Assembly: GCA_012064415.1 (NCBI GenBank)
Contig: SSNU01000127.1
Coordinates: 221,747-285,746, forward strand
Source of the DNA: Gyrodactylus bullatarudis
Lineage: Eukaryota > Platyhelminthes > Monogenea > Gyrodactylidea > Gyrodactylidae
DNA: 64,000 bases
Reading direction: 5' to 3'
Shown: piece by piece, positions 51,601 through 61,125 of the stretch
Layout of the letters: every line of letters begins with the position of its first letter
Numbering within the stretch: the stretch's first letter is position 1
Made by a program: the position numbers and the translations under genes
Notes under the pieces: model-generated
What the model was told of the DNA's origin: nothing
What the model saw: only the letters and a program-made list of their open reading frames with translations
Databases searched by the model: none

Positions 51601-54600
51601 TCACATAACAAAAAAGAAACGAGATTGATCAATTGATTAATCCTAGTTTGGCCATAAAGTGCTTAATAGCTAGATTTAATAGATAGAAAATGTGTTGAAA
51701 AATTATCAAAAATTATATAAAGAATCATGGGTTCAGTCAGTTGGAAAACAAATCGAATGTCCTTGTTTATTTGAAAACATTGCATTTAAAGTTCATGGTT
51801 TAACTTTAATTTTAAACTCGCTATTTATTTCTGTGATCAATCCATAATTATAATTATCAACCATATATGAACATTGGGATTGGATTTTTGAAATGAATTT
51901 TTCTAATTTTCGAAGAGGCTTTTGGAGTATCCATTCATGTTGAAATTTATTGTAGCTATATCAACCCTGAAAGGATTTTAAAAGTACCAGGTCATGCAAA
52001 TCATTAGAGTCGTATCTGAGCCGTATTCAACAAAAGATGAAAGAAAACACAGTTACTCTGATAGAAAAAATTATTAATTTTTACAGTAATAATCTTCATC
52101 AAGACTAATAATTTTCGTTTTTTACCTAATGAAGTTATCTTGGTAGTTTTTAGGATAATAAGCATGCTGACTCTGACCAAATTCGTTCTTATCCGCTAAT
52201 AAAACATAACAATTTGGACTCTTTCAGGTTTGTATCTATGATCTGATTTCTATAAGATTTGAAAAGAAATGAATAAAATTGAAAGTATTTTTGCTCACAT
52301 ATCACACTTTTAATAACAGAAATAAGATTACGTATTGAATTAACTTTTTTTTAGTTGGAATAGTGGTGAAAGACATCTTTAATTTGGGATAGAAACATTC
52401 AACATTATTCAAGCCCAACAAAACAAATAAAAAAGATAACACAAAAAAGATTTATAGATTTTTGAAACTTTTAGGTAGACAAGTTGGTCTTTGTTTAAAA
52501 ACAGTTTCTTCCTCGTAAATTTAAATCAATTCTCTGGTTTAATAAAACCAGACTGTAGACTCTCCAGTGTAGAATTGGTTTTTAAAGTTGTAGAGAGGAA
52601 ATCTCATATATACCAATTTAACTAGTTAAAATGCTTCTAGCCTGAAATCAAAAAAGTTCATCAAGGACATCTGTAGTGATCTTCTAAATAGTTACGATTT
52701 AATAGACAAGTTTCTATCAATAATTGGTCGAATTGTTGGAATAATTTGTGATCCAAAAATAAAATTATTAAGCATACGTCAGGTCTATGTGGTACATTCC
52801 TCTTTGCTCGTTAATTTCTATCTAAAATGAAATAGCTATACACTGAATAGTATTCAGTAACAAAAATTACAAAAAGAATTCCTGTATTTAATAATTCAAA
52901 CAAAAATAGTTTTGCGAGCGTACAATCCTAAATAATGCTTAAGTATGTCGATTAGCCAACTATCAGCCTTATCTATGTAACAGCAAAGTTACCACAACAT
53001 TTTAATGTTCCTTAAAAACCTTATTTATTTTTTAATGCTACTCAATAGTATTATGTAGAAATAAAAACTCTTAAGTACACGATCCCTATTGACCAATCAT
53101 ATTAAAGGACCCTTATTAACCAATAAGATCAATGGAGGTTAATTTGTTTAATCACGTGGTTACCCAGTTCATATTTCTCTGTGTACACCTCGTGGTAAGT
53201 CGAAACTATGAATCTCTCCTCTTCCCATCTAATGTACTTTTATTAGTCTATTCTGTTATATTGCATTATCACACAAGTAATACAGTTCTCATCAAATACA
53301 TGACTTTGAATTAGAATAAATTAAGCATATAGTATAAGTGATTTTTCAATAAAATTTTTTATATAATTGAGCTACGTAATTTGTAAAAAAACTTCCAAAA
53401 CCTTTTTTCAAATATAAAATTATTTGAAAGTATCATTAGTAATATATTGAATTGTACTAACTTGAATTCAAAAATTTCCCAACAGATGGTTCAAATCCGG
53501 GAGCATCAAAAATCCGCAAGTCTCTCACATTGAAATCGATGACGTTGGACTTTCTCCGCCGGTTGAAAAAGATTTGCTCTCGCTTATATCTAGCAATTTG
53601 GTTATTCTTGTAATTTCCAATGAAAAATTCTGTGACTAGATCTGTGAAATCCTTGTTTGATCCAAGACTATCAGTACATAAAAAATGGTTTAAAAAATAT
53701 CCAAAATTTTGATTTCGATAGAGCTCATCAAGTTGATAAACAAAATATTCGAGTGCTTTTATCTTAAGAGTTCACAGTAAAGCTGATTCCAGAAACTTTC
53801 TCCTTTAGAAAACTGTAAAAATGATTTGATTCCAAAAAAATTAAAGTATTTTTTAGTTCTATATGAACTCGAAAACTCTATTGTATAATTTTTTAAGAAG
53901 CACATAATTGAAATCAGCGAAAAATTTTCTAGAAAAGTGGAGAATACCATTGAGTAGAATTTTTCCATTTAAGACTGTTTAATGAAATGCATCAAGTTCA
54001 TATAGAACAGAAAAAGGTATGAAAGAAATAAGAAAGAGATTTTAAACAATTATAAAGCAACTTGAAAAGTTCATTGAAACTACTTGTCGGTTAAATGAGA
54101 TCGGAAATTTTATCATACAAAAGTTTTTCTTTATTTATTTGTAAAGTAAGACTCTTATCATTTATTGTATTTTGTTTTTATTAATGATTTGAAATTATTC
54201 TTGCCACTAGTCTAGACAGCACACTCTTTGAAAATTGCCCAATCTAAAGTTTCTCTTGATAAAGAATTTTATTATAAACTTACTCTTTAACAGTTTCCTT
54301 TATAAAGATGACACGTGAATCGACCATTGTGCCTAATAGTTCATCATTAATAGAGGCTTCTAAGCCCCATAGCCTTGACCAAGAAATCTTGAAGAGATAT
54401 CGAATTCTTTCATATAATGCTTTGATCTCATATGTTCGTTTAATGGTCCAAGAGTTGAGACGATATACTAAATTATTTCCATCATAGCCAATCGATGATG
54501 GCGTCTTGGCCTGAATTTCAATTTCAAGTATCGGAAAGTTATCGTGCCACTTTAATAAGTTGACCAAGACGGTTATACCACTTTTGGTGAGAGGATTCGT

Positions 54601-56558
54601 TGAATCATACGCAGTCCATGAGCTATTAATTATCGATTCAGATTTAGCCTCGATGGTCATCCAAAATTGGATCAACTGTCCATGAGAGCACAGTTCCAAG
54701 AGACTCATACAACCTGGAGGAAGGGTGTGCTTGAACTCTCCCTTTTCTTCCATATCCTGCATGTAGGGTATGTCTGGCTCGTAAAATGTTGAATTTTCTA
54801 AATAATTTTCAAAATAATTGAAAGATCATCTCATATCATAAGTTGACACGCTTGTAAGTCAGGCATGTAGCAAGTTAATGTGAAAAAGACTTTCTTAGAT
54901 ATCTCAATGAGTGAAACTTTTGAATGAGGCCTTTTGGTGGGATATTTTGATAAATATAGCACGATTTGATAGAAAGACTATATGAGATCACTATTATTTT
55001 TCTCCAATTAATTAGCAACAAAATTAATGAAACAAACAGATAAGCTGTTAAAAAAATATTTCTGAAGTTCAAATTTCGAGCTCAAAATTTTTAATCGATT
55101 TTTTGAAGCAATAGGCTAAGTGTCAAAATTAGAAAAATAATACGAATCGAAACTGAAGATCATGAAGTTTAGTTCATACAAGAAAAAGTTAAACTTTCAA
55201 ATTTTGTGTCGTCATCCAGTGTTGGGGTTGAAAATTCAGATCGTTCGATTCAGGAAAATAATGACGATATTCTGTGATTTTCAGTGAACAAGTTCGTATC
55301 ATTTGACTAATTTTAATCCTTATTATCAGCCTCAAAATTTAGAAATCGATTTAAAAAAATAAACTTTGAATTTAAAATAAATACGATTCATTTAAATCCA
55401 AGTTGTACCAAAATCTGTTCAGATAATTTCATCCAAAAATCTCCTCTAAATACGGGTATTCCCTCTCTAAAGGATCGAGGGAACTATATTCAAAATAAAA
55501 TTATCATCCGAGAAAAAAGAACTAATAAAAAATAGTCTTTTTAAACTTTCGAAAAGAATTACTTTTCAAATTTGTTCACAAAATGAAAATGATTCCATAT
55601 TTATGAAAACAAACTGAGTTAGATCATTACTTACCATCAACTAAATAGTCGAGATCAGTGAGTAACTGACGTTCCGCAAAACACAACAGCAGTTTATTTG
55701 ATAATTGGAATAAGTTATTCTTGTCGTTCAAAAAAATCTCAAAATTTTCTTCATCTGGGCTATATTCACTTCGTATTTCATAAACCTTTTTCCAAATCAA
55801 CTGCTTGCTATTAAGCCAAATTTTGAAATTATCTTCCAACTTCTCGTTAGTATGCATAATTTCAATATCAATTTGATTTTCAATACTTTGGAGGCTTTCG
55901 TTTGAAGAAAATTCAATTGAGTAATTCCTGTAGCTTAGGATGAATATCTAAAGAAAAGAAAATTTTTAATCTTATCTAGAGGATAGAGTTGATTAAAAAT
56001 TAGTATTCTCTTTGACTAAATCTATGCTTTTCTAAAGGAAGTTTTAGTGAACTCTTTTTTTTCTTTACACTTGGATATTTTTAATAAATCAACGTAAGAT
56101 TCTTTATAATAAGCATATTTGAGTTCTACAGGTATCGATGAAATTTTTCTCATTTTCAATCTATGACTCTGGGAAAAACGGTTTCTTTGAATTTGTATAA
56201 CACGAGTTTAACAAATGAAAGAGCTGAGATTTCTACGTGTCTAAGGAGACATAAGAGCAGAAGATAAAAAATTGTGTATTATAAAATTAGATAACCCCAA
56301 ATAATACTTGGGCATTTGTAGTCATAATGTTCTTGTTATTTGAAAAAAATATCAGACAAAAATCTCATGTAAAGGCCAAAGGTATTTATTTAGAGCATGT
56401 ACAATCAAGTTTAATGGAGTAAGCCATTTTTAAACTTGCATTTATATCTACATGTTACTGATAAAAATATGCCGTATTTTGTTTGAAAATGTTCACCTTA
56501 TCAACTGTTATTTGTCCTTTTAAGACTAAGAAAAGTGAAAAGTCTGCATATATATCCC
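30645..56558 (-). CDS. Large neurexin-like membrane protein with laminin-G-like modules, one EGF and a C-terminal TM; 5' end not found
   Basis: Seventeen exons on minus: 56558-56497, 55947-55635, 54797-54284, about 53762-53462, 48966-48758, 48150-47941, 47384-47225, 41363-40636, 40579-40185, 39241-39118, 39079-38648, 38613-38136, 37964-37820, 37747-37512, 33990-33752, 31784-31163 and 31081-30645. Phases agree at every junction except the one into the 53762 exon. About 1,870 aa are visible. Sheet-like stretches resemble laminin-G folds, for example IEISLDGISVFTSSS and FLDFNGAIGGLSMNGEDLV. One EGF module with six cysteines (CTKDYCDNHGSCNIKANDQ...FC) lies in exons 13-14. A TM segment (LPIIGVICLILTLIIFGIFC) is followed by a basic stop-transfer and a tail of about 95 residues. 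The layout recalls neurexin/Caspr adhesion proteins, but the orthology is not established. The signal peptide exon was not found. Introns host piggyBac, mariner and Penelope-like insertions. Confidence 0.7.
32076..32711 (+). pseudogene. Penelope-like retroelement B, GIY-YIG fragment with an in-frame stop
   Basis: Two consecutive blocks in one frame. The first (32076-32495) ends in LIYKFQCDCGASYIGRTIRK and then a TAA stop. The second (32496-32711) contains TRSNDHLKK and ends INNFKPNLCVQKNYSYN. The Y-x(9)-YIG-R-T signature with nearby cysteines is the GIY-YIG endonuclease found at the C-terminus of Penelope-like elements. The preceding FKTQRLFSLIHKDLLKPEEK linker is also typical. The reverse transcriptase core is missing (5' truncation), and the premature stop shows it is dead. 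Downstream it leads into the palindromic hammerhead repeat at 32929. Confidence 0.8.
33107..33146 (-). ncRNA. Hammerhead ribozyme, left arm of palindrome B
   Basis: On minus: CTGATGA (33146-33140), stem II GTCC/GGAC (33139-33136 with 33128-33125) around an AGAAAAG loop, GAAA (33124-33121), C, and a GTC cleavage triplet (33109-33107). All core nucleotides are present. The TA before the core can pair with the TA after the cleavage site (stem I). Stem III is very short, as in hammerheads of Penelope-like elements. Confidence 0.8.
33152..33218 (-). other. tRNA-like segment with pol III A and B boxes
   Basis: On minus, an A-box-like TGGACGAGTGG (33215-33205) precedes a hairpin GCATTGTTCTACAATGC resembling an anticodon arm with a TCT triplet. 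A B-box-like GGTTCAAATCCC (33171-33160) follows. The acceptor stem is poor, so this is a tRNA-derived promoter or SINE head rather than a working tRNA. It ends 6 nt before the minus-strand hammerhead. Confidence 0.6.
33248..33287 (+). ncRNA. Hammerhead ribozyme, right arm of palindrome B
   Basis: CTGATGA at 33248-33254, stem II GTCC (33255-33258) with GGAC (33266-33269), GAAA at 33270-33273, then C, and GTC at 33285-33287 as the cleavage triplet. The core is complete. The base before CTGATGA is C instead of A, which weakens the first stem I pair compared with the left-arm copy. Confidence 0.8.
34064..35311 (-). mobile_element. Inactive mariner (DD34D) transposon
   Basis: The ends AGGTTGCGTCAAA (34064-34076) and the inverse of AGGTTGCATCAAA (35297-35309) form terminal inverted repeats, 12 of 13 matching. 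TA follows at 35312-35313; the left flank is eroded. The minus-strand transposase is in pieces: an N-terminal helix-turn-helix part (about 35159-34805) and a catalytic part (about 34720-34130). The acidic residues are in TTDEKW, QQDNARPH and PPYSPDLAPSDYHLF, with 34 residues between the last two aspartates. Damage includes a frameshift near 35100, TGA codons near 34805-34740 and a TAG at 34307-34309. The product cannot be made. It lies in an intron of the laminin-G gene, in the same orientation. Confidence 0.85.
36355..37071. repeat. Palindromic foldback repeat family Q, copy 2
   Basis: Starts TAATTGACATGAAGATGAGA and ends TATCTTCATGTCAACTAGCT. The inner arms GCACCAAATTTCCACTTTTA (about 36492) and AAAAGTGGAAATTTGGTGCA (about 36902) mirror each other. 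Confidence 0.75.
37118..37475. repeat. Decayed foldback repeat family P
   Basis: Has TCTATGATTTTTACAAGATT near the left and GAATTCTTGATGAAAAAATT, CATAGATTCTCAAT near the right, matching the ends of the P copies with many changes. Confidence 0.5.
39879..40070 (+). repeat. Coding-like dispersed repeat T, copy 1
   Basis: Nearly identical to 42846-43066 across GATGAATTATATTATCAGAG and the bases that follow. On plus, both copies read DELYYQSFYSNNSDYYNNRY and then FY-AYFLRNTTPFSA. It lies in the intron between laminin-G exons 9 and 10. Family unknown; possibly the end of a retroelement ORF. Confidence 0.5.
42846..43066 (+). repeat. Coding-like dispersed repeat T, copy 2
   Basis: Open on plus from 42851 to 43039, including SSDELYYQSFYSNNSDYYNN and TPFSALSFSTDRPIQARRQ. 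It differs from copy 1 in the matching stretch by a few bases, one of them a synonymous CGT/CGC change. The copies share the 3' flank AGGTAGCAAGCGAACAACGT. Confidence 0.5.
44320..44400 (+). other. tRNA-derived sequence (SINE head or tRNA pseudogene)
   Basis: The acceptor-like ends CGGTGTG (44320-44326) and CACACCG (44393-44399) pair over 7 bp. The A-box TGGCGCAGTGG is at 44325-44335 and the B-box GGTTCAAACCC at 44379-44389. The D and anticodon arms do not fold cleanly, so I do not call a functional tRNA. The following 70 bp are AT-rich, as in a SINE tail. Confidence 0.5.
48408..48600 (+). repeat. Dispersed repeat family S, copy 2
   Basis: Shares GAGTAGATGAAAACTAAATT and later blocks with 7346-7520. 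It lies in the intron between laminin-G exons 5 and 6. Confidence 0.55.
49534..51590 (-). mobile_element. Intact piggyBac transposon, 2,057 bp
   Basis: TTAA target duplications at 49530-49533 and 51591-51594. Inverted termini CCCTTGCACTGGAAATG match perfectly over 17 bp. A palindromic subterminal motif GGGGTCCATTGGACCCC recurs near both ends (about 49578-49594, 51371-51387 and 51557-51573). It encodes one uninterrupted transposase. Intact ends, target duplication and open frame together suggest a recent insertion. Confidence 0.95.
49670..51301 (-). CDS. piggyBac family transposase, 543 aa, intact
   Basis: A single exon. Residues 20-50 are acidic (SNSSEEDEILPDPEEEEP). The DDE-type core has three aspartates in the family's usual contexts: D235 in TIDEQLISFRGR, D313 in LTCDNFFTTYDLA and D409 in STKGGVDTLDLL. 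The C-terminal 45 residues form a cysteine-rich zinc-binding domain (CGLCPRERDTKTRTTCSKC ... CDQC), the DNA-binding end of the family. No frameshift or stop is seen. The enzyme cuts and pastes at TTAA without footprints. It is transcribed in the same direction as the host laminin-G gene, within its intron. The length is close to the usual 550-600 aa of the family. Confidence 0.95.
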   Translation of the reverse strand: MDPAKSHGALALALQEDLFRNLEAADDFSNSSEEDEILPDPEEEEPTDDGFDHNLDHNYYNTIVSKCGAIKYSSLPPINSQTPAHNIINFRSGLTLHSRKMVDQADFFHLLIDLSILEDVVKYSNLYMGFKKSKSSPITLEELQKWIGISLYFGVSKQRNMDLSELWDEDSKYPIHRVLSYSRYCVIKQFIRFDNKLNRNTGDDRDKLAPVRMMFQKFLENCQKSYIPSEQITIDEQLISFRGRCPFKVYMPSKPGKYGLKIWAACDAKNSYLVNADIYIGKENGQPEVGQGSRVVRQLMHKMLNSGRTLTCDNFFTTYDLAMYLKNNKTALVGTCRKNKSFLPISFQVNTIEEGKKEYIHSNGATILRFGQKKNKPVLLLSTLHTNAKDEEVKPEMIKYYNSTKGGVDTLDLLIENYSCRRATKRWPLAVFWNMLDIAAYNAYVLYSLKWPDSLNVKKYSRREFLKCLSRKLMEISQDEPLTVDPPFKKQKVLSVSKARCGLCPRERDTKTRTTCSKCERKTCQEHGQIICDQCFSKIPKLE

Positions 56559-57004
56559 CTGAAACGTATAAATGTTTAGACAAAAGATTCAAGTGATTTA
56601 TTAACTCTAAGAGATCCTGAAAATGATTACGCATACTCTACATCAGTAAACTATGTTACTGAGGAGTCCAGTTAAGGATAAAACGTGCACTGCCTGTGTC
56701 TACTACTGTAATTTTTAACTTTATTTTTTTAAACAGAAGCATTTGTCGAAAAGACTTGTCAATTATTTCATTCATGTTTAAAAATTCCCAAATGTTTCAA
56801 ATCGCCAAAATAATCAAGTGTTTTCCAAATTTCCTGTGAGACGTTATAGCATGAATGGACATAACCCCAGGATGATTTCTTGTCTTCAAAAACAAGGCCA
56901 ACAAAATGTGCGAAATTTCCACTTTTCGAACGTTTGACCACAACATGTTTGTTGATTTTAATCAATTGAAACGATTAATTACTAATATCTGCCATCAAAA
57001 TAAG

Positions 57005-57185
57005 ATTTTGTAAGAGATAAGCACTATATTTCAGGCATACTCATGAGTCTTTACATATGAAGGGCTATTCAATCAAAATGATTCGTTTTATTAATCTACA
57101 TTTGTAATTTACATATATTGGCATGTATATACTGATGAGTATGCCAGAAATATAGCGTTTATCATTTACAAAATCAGGCATCGCC
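57005..57185. repeat. Small inverted repeat related to Penelope family A
   Basis: TTTTGTAAGAGATAAGCACT on the left faces GCGTTTATCATTTACAAAAT on the right. Each arm includes a GGCATACTC or GAGTATGCC hammerhead-like segment. More decayed than palindrome A. Confidence 0.6.
57132..57150 (+). ncRNA. Degenerate hammerhead-like core
   Basis: CTGATGA (57132-57138), GTATGCCA, GAAA (57147-57150). The stem II closing pair is lost (G with A). The left-arm partner on minus has CTCATGA and so is broken in the core. Confidence 0.3.
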
Positions 57186-57199
57186 TTTCTTTCTCTCTC

Positions 57200-57520
57200 A
57201 AGACTTTTGTTAGGAAAGTCAGTAAAAAGTTTATTTTTTTAATTCCATAATGAAATAAGCCAAAAAGTTGTGGAAATTTAAAAATTCAATTTGACCAAAA
57301 TGAGGCCGTTTTTCAAATTTTGAAAATGCACCAAATTTCCCCTTTTTCAACTTTCGAAATTTGAAAAACGGCCTCATTTTGGTTAAATTGAATTTTTTGA
57401 AATTCCACAACTTATTGGCTTATTTTATTATGGAATTCGAAAAATGAATTTTTTTTTCTAACAAAAGTATTGAGTTTTTTATAAAAAAAGTAAATTCTCA
57501 CCTTCATGACAATCAGGTTT
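57200..57520. repeat. Foldback repeat family Q, copy 3, left end truncated
   Basis: The inner arms GAGGCCGTTTTTCAAATTTT (about 57302) and TTTGAAAAACGGCCTCATTT (about 57361) mirror each other. The right end CCTTCATGACAATCAGGTTT matches family Q. Confidence 0.65.
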
Positions 57521-60500
57521 AGTTCAGAAAAATTCATCATTATTGTGGGAAATTGAACCATCTGAAATTCTCAATTATCATAAAGGAAACTGATCCAGTA
57601 TTTAGAAGTTTAAAATTTTCTTGAAAATTACCTGTTTCCCTGAATTTCTTTAGGTAAATTCGAATCATCAGTCTAATTCTGATCCCAAATGTTGAAATTT
57701 AATTAGTTTAAGTATTTAGTATCTGAAATTGTAAAACTGAGGCTGTTTCAAAATTCAAAAATTGCTCATTTCGTTATGCGATTAGAAAGATAACCCTGTT
57801 CCTGACTATTAAGGCAAAAGGTTGAGTTTTGTTGTAAATTAAACTTCAGGTACCACATTCTGTAAGAATAGTCAGAACTACAAAACTTAAGCACTTATCC
57901 TTCGTCACCAAAAAAATATATAATAGTCAGAACTGTTGTGAGTCTTTCAGGGATAAAAAATTATCCCTCTCTTACTAGTCAAAGTGAGATCCATTTGAAA
58001 ACTGATTGGTAAATGATGGTTCTTAGGAATCGCTAAATTTTCACTTAAAGCTTAAATTTTCGAAAATTAAGCTAAATGTTTGCCATTTTAAAATTTTGTT
58101 AAATCCTGAATCTGGATTGATATATATGGTGTTCAATCGATTTCTCTGTTGAAAATATTACGATAAAAGCATGACTAGATGGGAAGAAAACAAGAAACTT
58201 TTTTTTCCAGGAAACGAGATAAAAATTATACCTAATGATTGATTTATTTCAGGGGAATTTTTTTTACACTAAATCAGTAAAGAAAATAAGGAGAAATGCA
58301 AAAATTATTAACTTTGAAAAATAAATTTTATTCAAGCAAAAATGGTTCTGATCAAAACCCGATCATCGTAATTAGAGCACTGCTTATCTACTTAAGGTAT
58401 TTTTAAACTTGCAGAAGTGTGTTCAATTCATATGGATACACTTGAATCTAAATGGTAAAAGGCTCAAATATTTGTGGATTCCAAGTTAGATCTTTCTAAA
58501 ATAAGAAATGGAATTAGCTTTTAGAAAATCTCCGACTCTTGGATTAAAGTATTTAAAGCAAAGATTTTAGCGTGAATAAGATATTCAGATTTTTTAACCA
58601 AATGCAAAGTGAACTATTTAACATTGCTCTTTTTTGCATGAAAACTCTTGAAGCTGAAGGGATTCATAAAAATCTATTTTAATGGAAAGAACGTTGAGGG
58701 AAAGATTTTCCAATGAAATTGTTGAAATAGAAGGATTATAAATAAATTTATTTTGTAGTTCGAGATTTAAAAATTTTCATCTTTTGATTTTTACCTTTCA
58801 AGAGCTATTTTAAATTAATTTATTAAGATCTATTAGAGTTAGCTGTTTAGTAGGAGAAGATCTCAGGAATTCAATTTTAGTCATTTTTCAAATGATCAAC
58901 CGTGAAAGTTATTCAATAGTGTAAAATATTTCAAAATGTGTTAAAATTTTTGAAAAATTGACACAATGGAGACGAAGTATTATTTTTAAGCGTCCAATGG
59001 CAAAAAGGTCGTCTGACCACTTACAAGTGAACTTTGTTATTCTTAGGAATTTTAGGGTTCCTGTTTGATTTTTCATATTTTTATTTCATGAATAATTTCA
59101 ATAATACATATAAAAGGAATATTTTTAGTAGAAAAATATCCTGATAAAATGAGAATTGAGAAATTTTCTGCTATGTTGATGTAAAAGTTTTACCTCGTTT
59201 ATGTCACAAGTAAATATAGGATTTAGATAAAATGTTCTTTACATCATTAGAATCATTTCAAGAAACTGAATCAGACTCTGACCCAGATTGAAGATTTAAA
59301 AAATCTACTCTTACTGTTTAGGCAATTTTTAATATCAGTAGCAACAATTTGTTTAAACTAAAAATTGGACTTCAAAGGTCGAGATGTTCATATAAAGAGT
59401 AAACAAATTGACAAAATGGGCAGAATTTTTGAAACCTACGATTGGACCTCCCAATGGAGGCTCCCATCCTATTTTCCACAAAAAAAGAAACTAGAAGTCA
59501 TAATGAGAAGTTGGATGTAATACTGATAACGGGGGGTAATTGAAAAAGATTTTTTTACGTACACTTTTAGGTGATTTTTCAGGGTTTGTAAAAAATAAAA
59601 TTTGCTTGAAATTTGAAATCGGAAATAAAAAGCATAAATTAAGAAAATTGACATTTCTTATGGGAAAATTATCCCTAATTAACTTAATTAGCATTTAAGT
59701 AATTATTTTGGTATCATTGAAAAAAGCGCAAAATTCTGCGTCCAATGGTAGCTCTTGCGCTGGCAAATGTTTCTATTTAGCTACTCTAAGATGTAAGACC
59801 TTTATCAGATGCAAAATTTTATGATCTTACGATTTGTGATATTTTCTTTACTGTATCTCATTTTTTATGCCAAATTAAGCATTTTGATCGATTAAACTTA
59901 TATTTATCTAGTGATTTCATATCAATCAATGAATAGATGGATCAATGGAAGGCCTCAAAATATTTGCATTGCAACATTACATGAACTTTACTGGGGTAGA
60001 GTTTGAAGAGACCCGGCGAACTATGACGTTTATCACTATAATATACGCTCGTTTTCCCTCAACCTTCCTCATGAGTTTAGATCCAAACGAAAATATTCTT
60101 GATGAAGTTCGGCAATATTATCGTTCAAAAATAATCTAGATTTTCTCATACTACTGAGGTAGGGCTAAAAAGACAATTAACGTTAAAAAAGTTTAAAATT
60201 CTTAATAAATACAAATTCAGATTTTTCCAGACCGTTTTCAATAAAAAATATGCATCAAAATCAGGATTTTAGAAAAAGACGAGAGATAAGGACTAATATT
60301 TGTCAAATATCATTTGGTTTTTCCTTGATTTACCTAGAAGAAAAATGATGGTACAAGACAAACTGTTTCAGTCTAATCAAAAAAGGGTTTGAATTACATG
60401 GACTAGATAAATATTAGCATGTCTGCCCAAATTTTTGCCATAGAATTACCTACATGTTGAATTGTATTCATACGAACGCTATTATCTAAATAGAAATCAA

Positions 60501-60570
60501 TAAAAAAATGTTAAAAATGTAATGGAATTTTCGAATTTATCGTTATAGAGCTATCATTTTTATTTAAAGC

Positions 60571-61125
60571 TAATTGATATGAAGTTGGGAATCTATGTTT
60601 TTTTACGGAAATCTCGATTTTTTCATCAAGAATTCGAAATATGTTAAAGAGTTTTTGGAATCCTACTCATGTTGCCCACTTTTACCATTTGAAGAAAAAA
60701 ATTCGGAAAAAAATTATTTTTACGAAAAATATGGTCATTTTCAAATTCCCATTTGGCGTCAAAATCCTATTTATTCGAACTTTGAGCTGAAATTTTTTAT
60801 TTATTTGAAAGTTGGAGGGTGATCAAAAGAGTTTTTTCAACATCAGGATTAGATAAGAAAATCAATTCAACTGAATCTTATCTGATGCATAACCTCATTA
60901 TCGTTTAGGAACTGAATTTCGATTTTTTGATTTCAGCTCAAAGTTCGAAAAAATAGGATTTTGACGCCAAATGGGAATTTGAAAATGACCATATTTTTCA
61001 TTAAAAATTTTTTTTCAAATCGTGGACAACATCAGTAGGATTCCAAAAAATCTCTAACATATTCGAATTCTTGATGAAAAAATCGAGATTTTCGTAAAAA
61101 CATAGATTCCCAATTTCATATCAAC
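60571..61125. repeat. Palindromic foldback repeat family P, most complete copy
   Basis: Starts TAATTGATATGAAGTTGGGA and ends AGATTCCCAATTTCATATCA. The arms mirror through AAATCTCGATTTTTTCATCA and TGATGAAAAAATCGAGATTT. They continue through TTGGCGTCAAAATCCTATTT and its inverse AAATAGGATTTTGACGCCAA, so each arm is about 240 bp. Confidence 0.8.

Larger units (their letters stand above)
48967..53461 (-). other. Intron of the laminin-G gene carrying piggyBac
   Basis: The donor GTTAGT is at 53461 and the acceptor AACAG precedes 48966, both fitting phase 1. Apart from the piggyBac (49534-51590) the DNA is AT-rich with no gene. Confidence 0.6.

Noticed and set aside
59945..60139. 64-codon plus-strand open frame as a gene
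   Set aside because: No start context, domain, splice partner or repeat match could be found.
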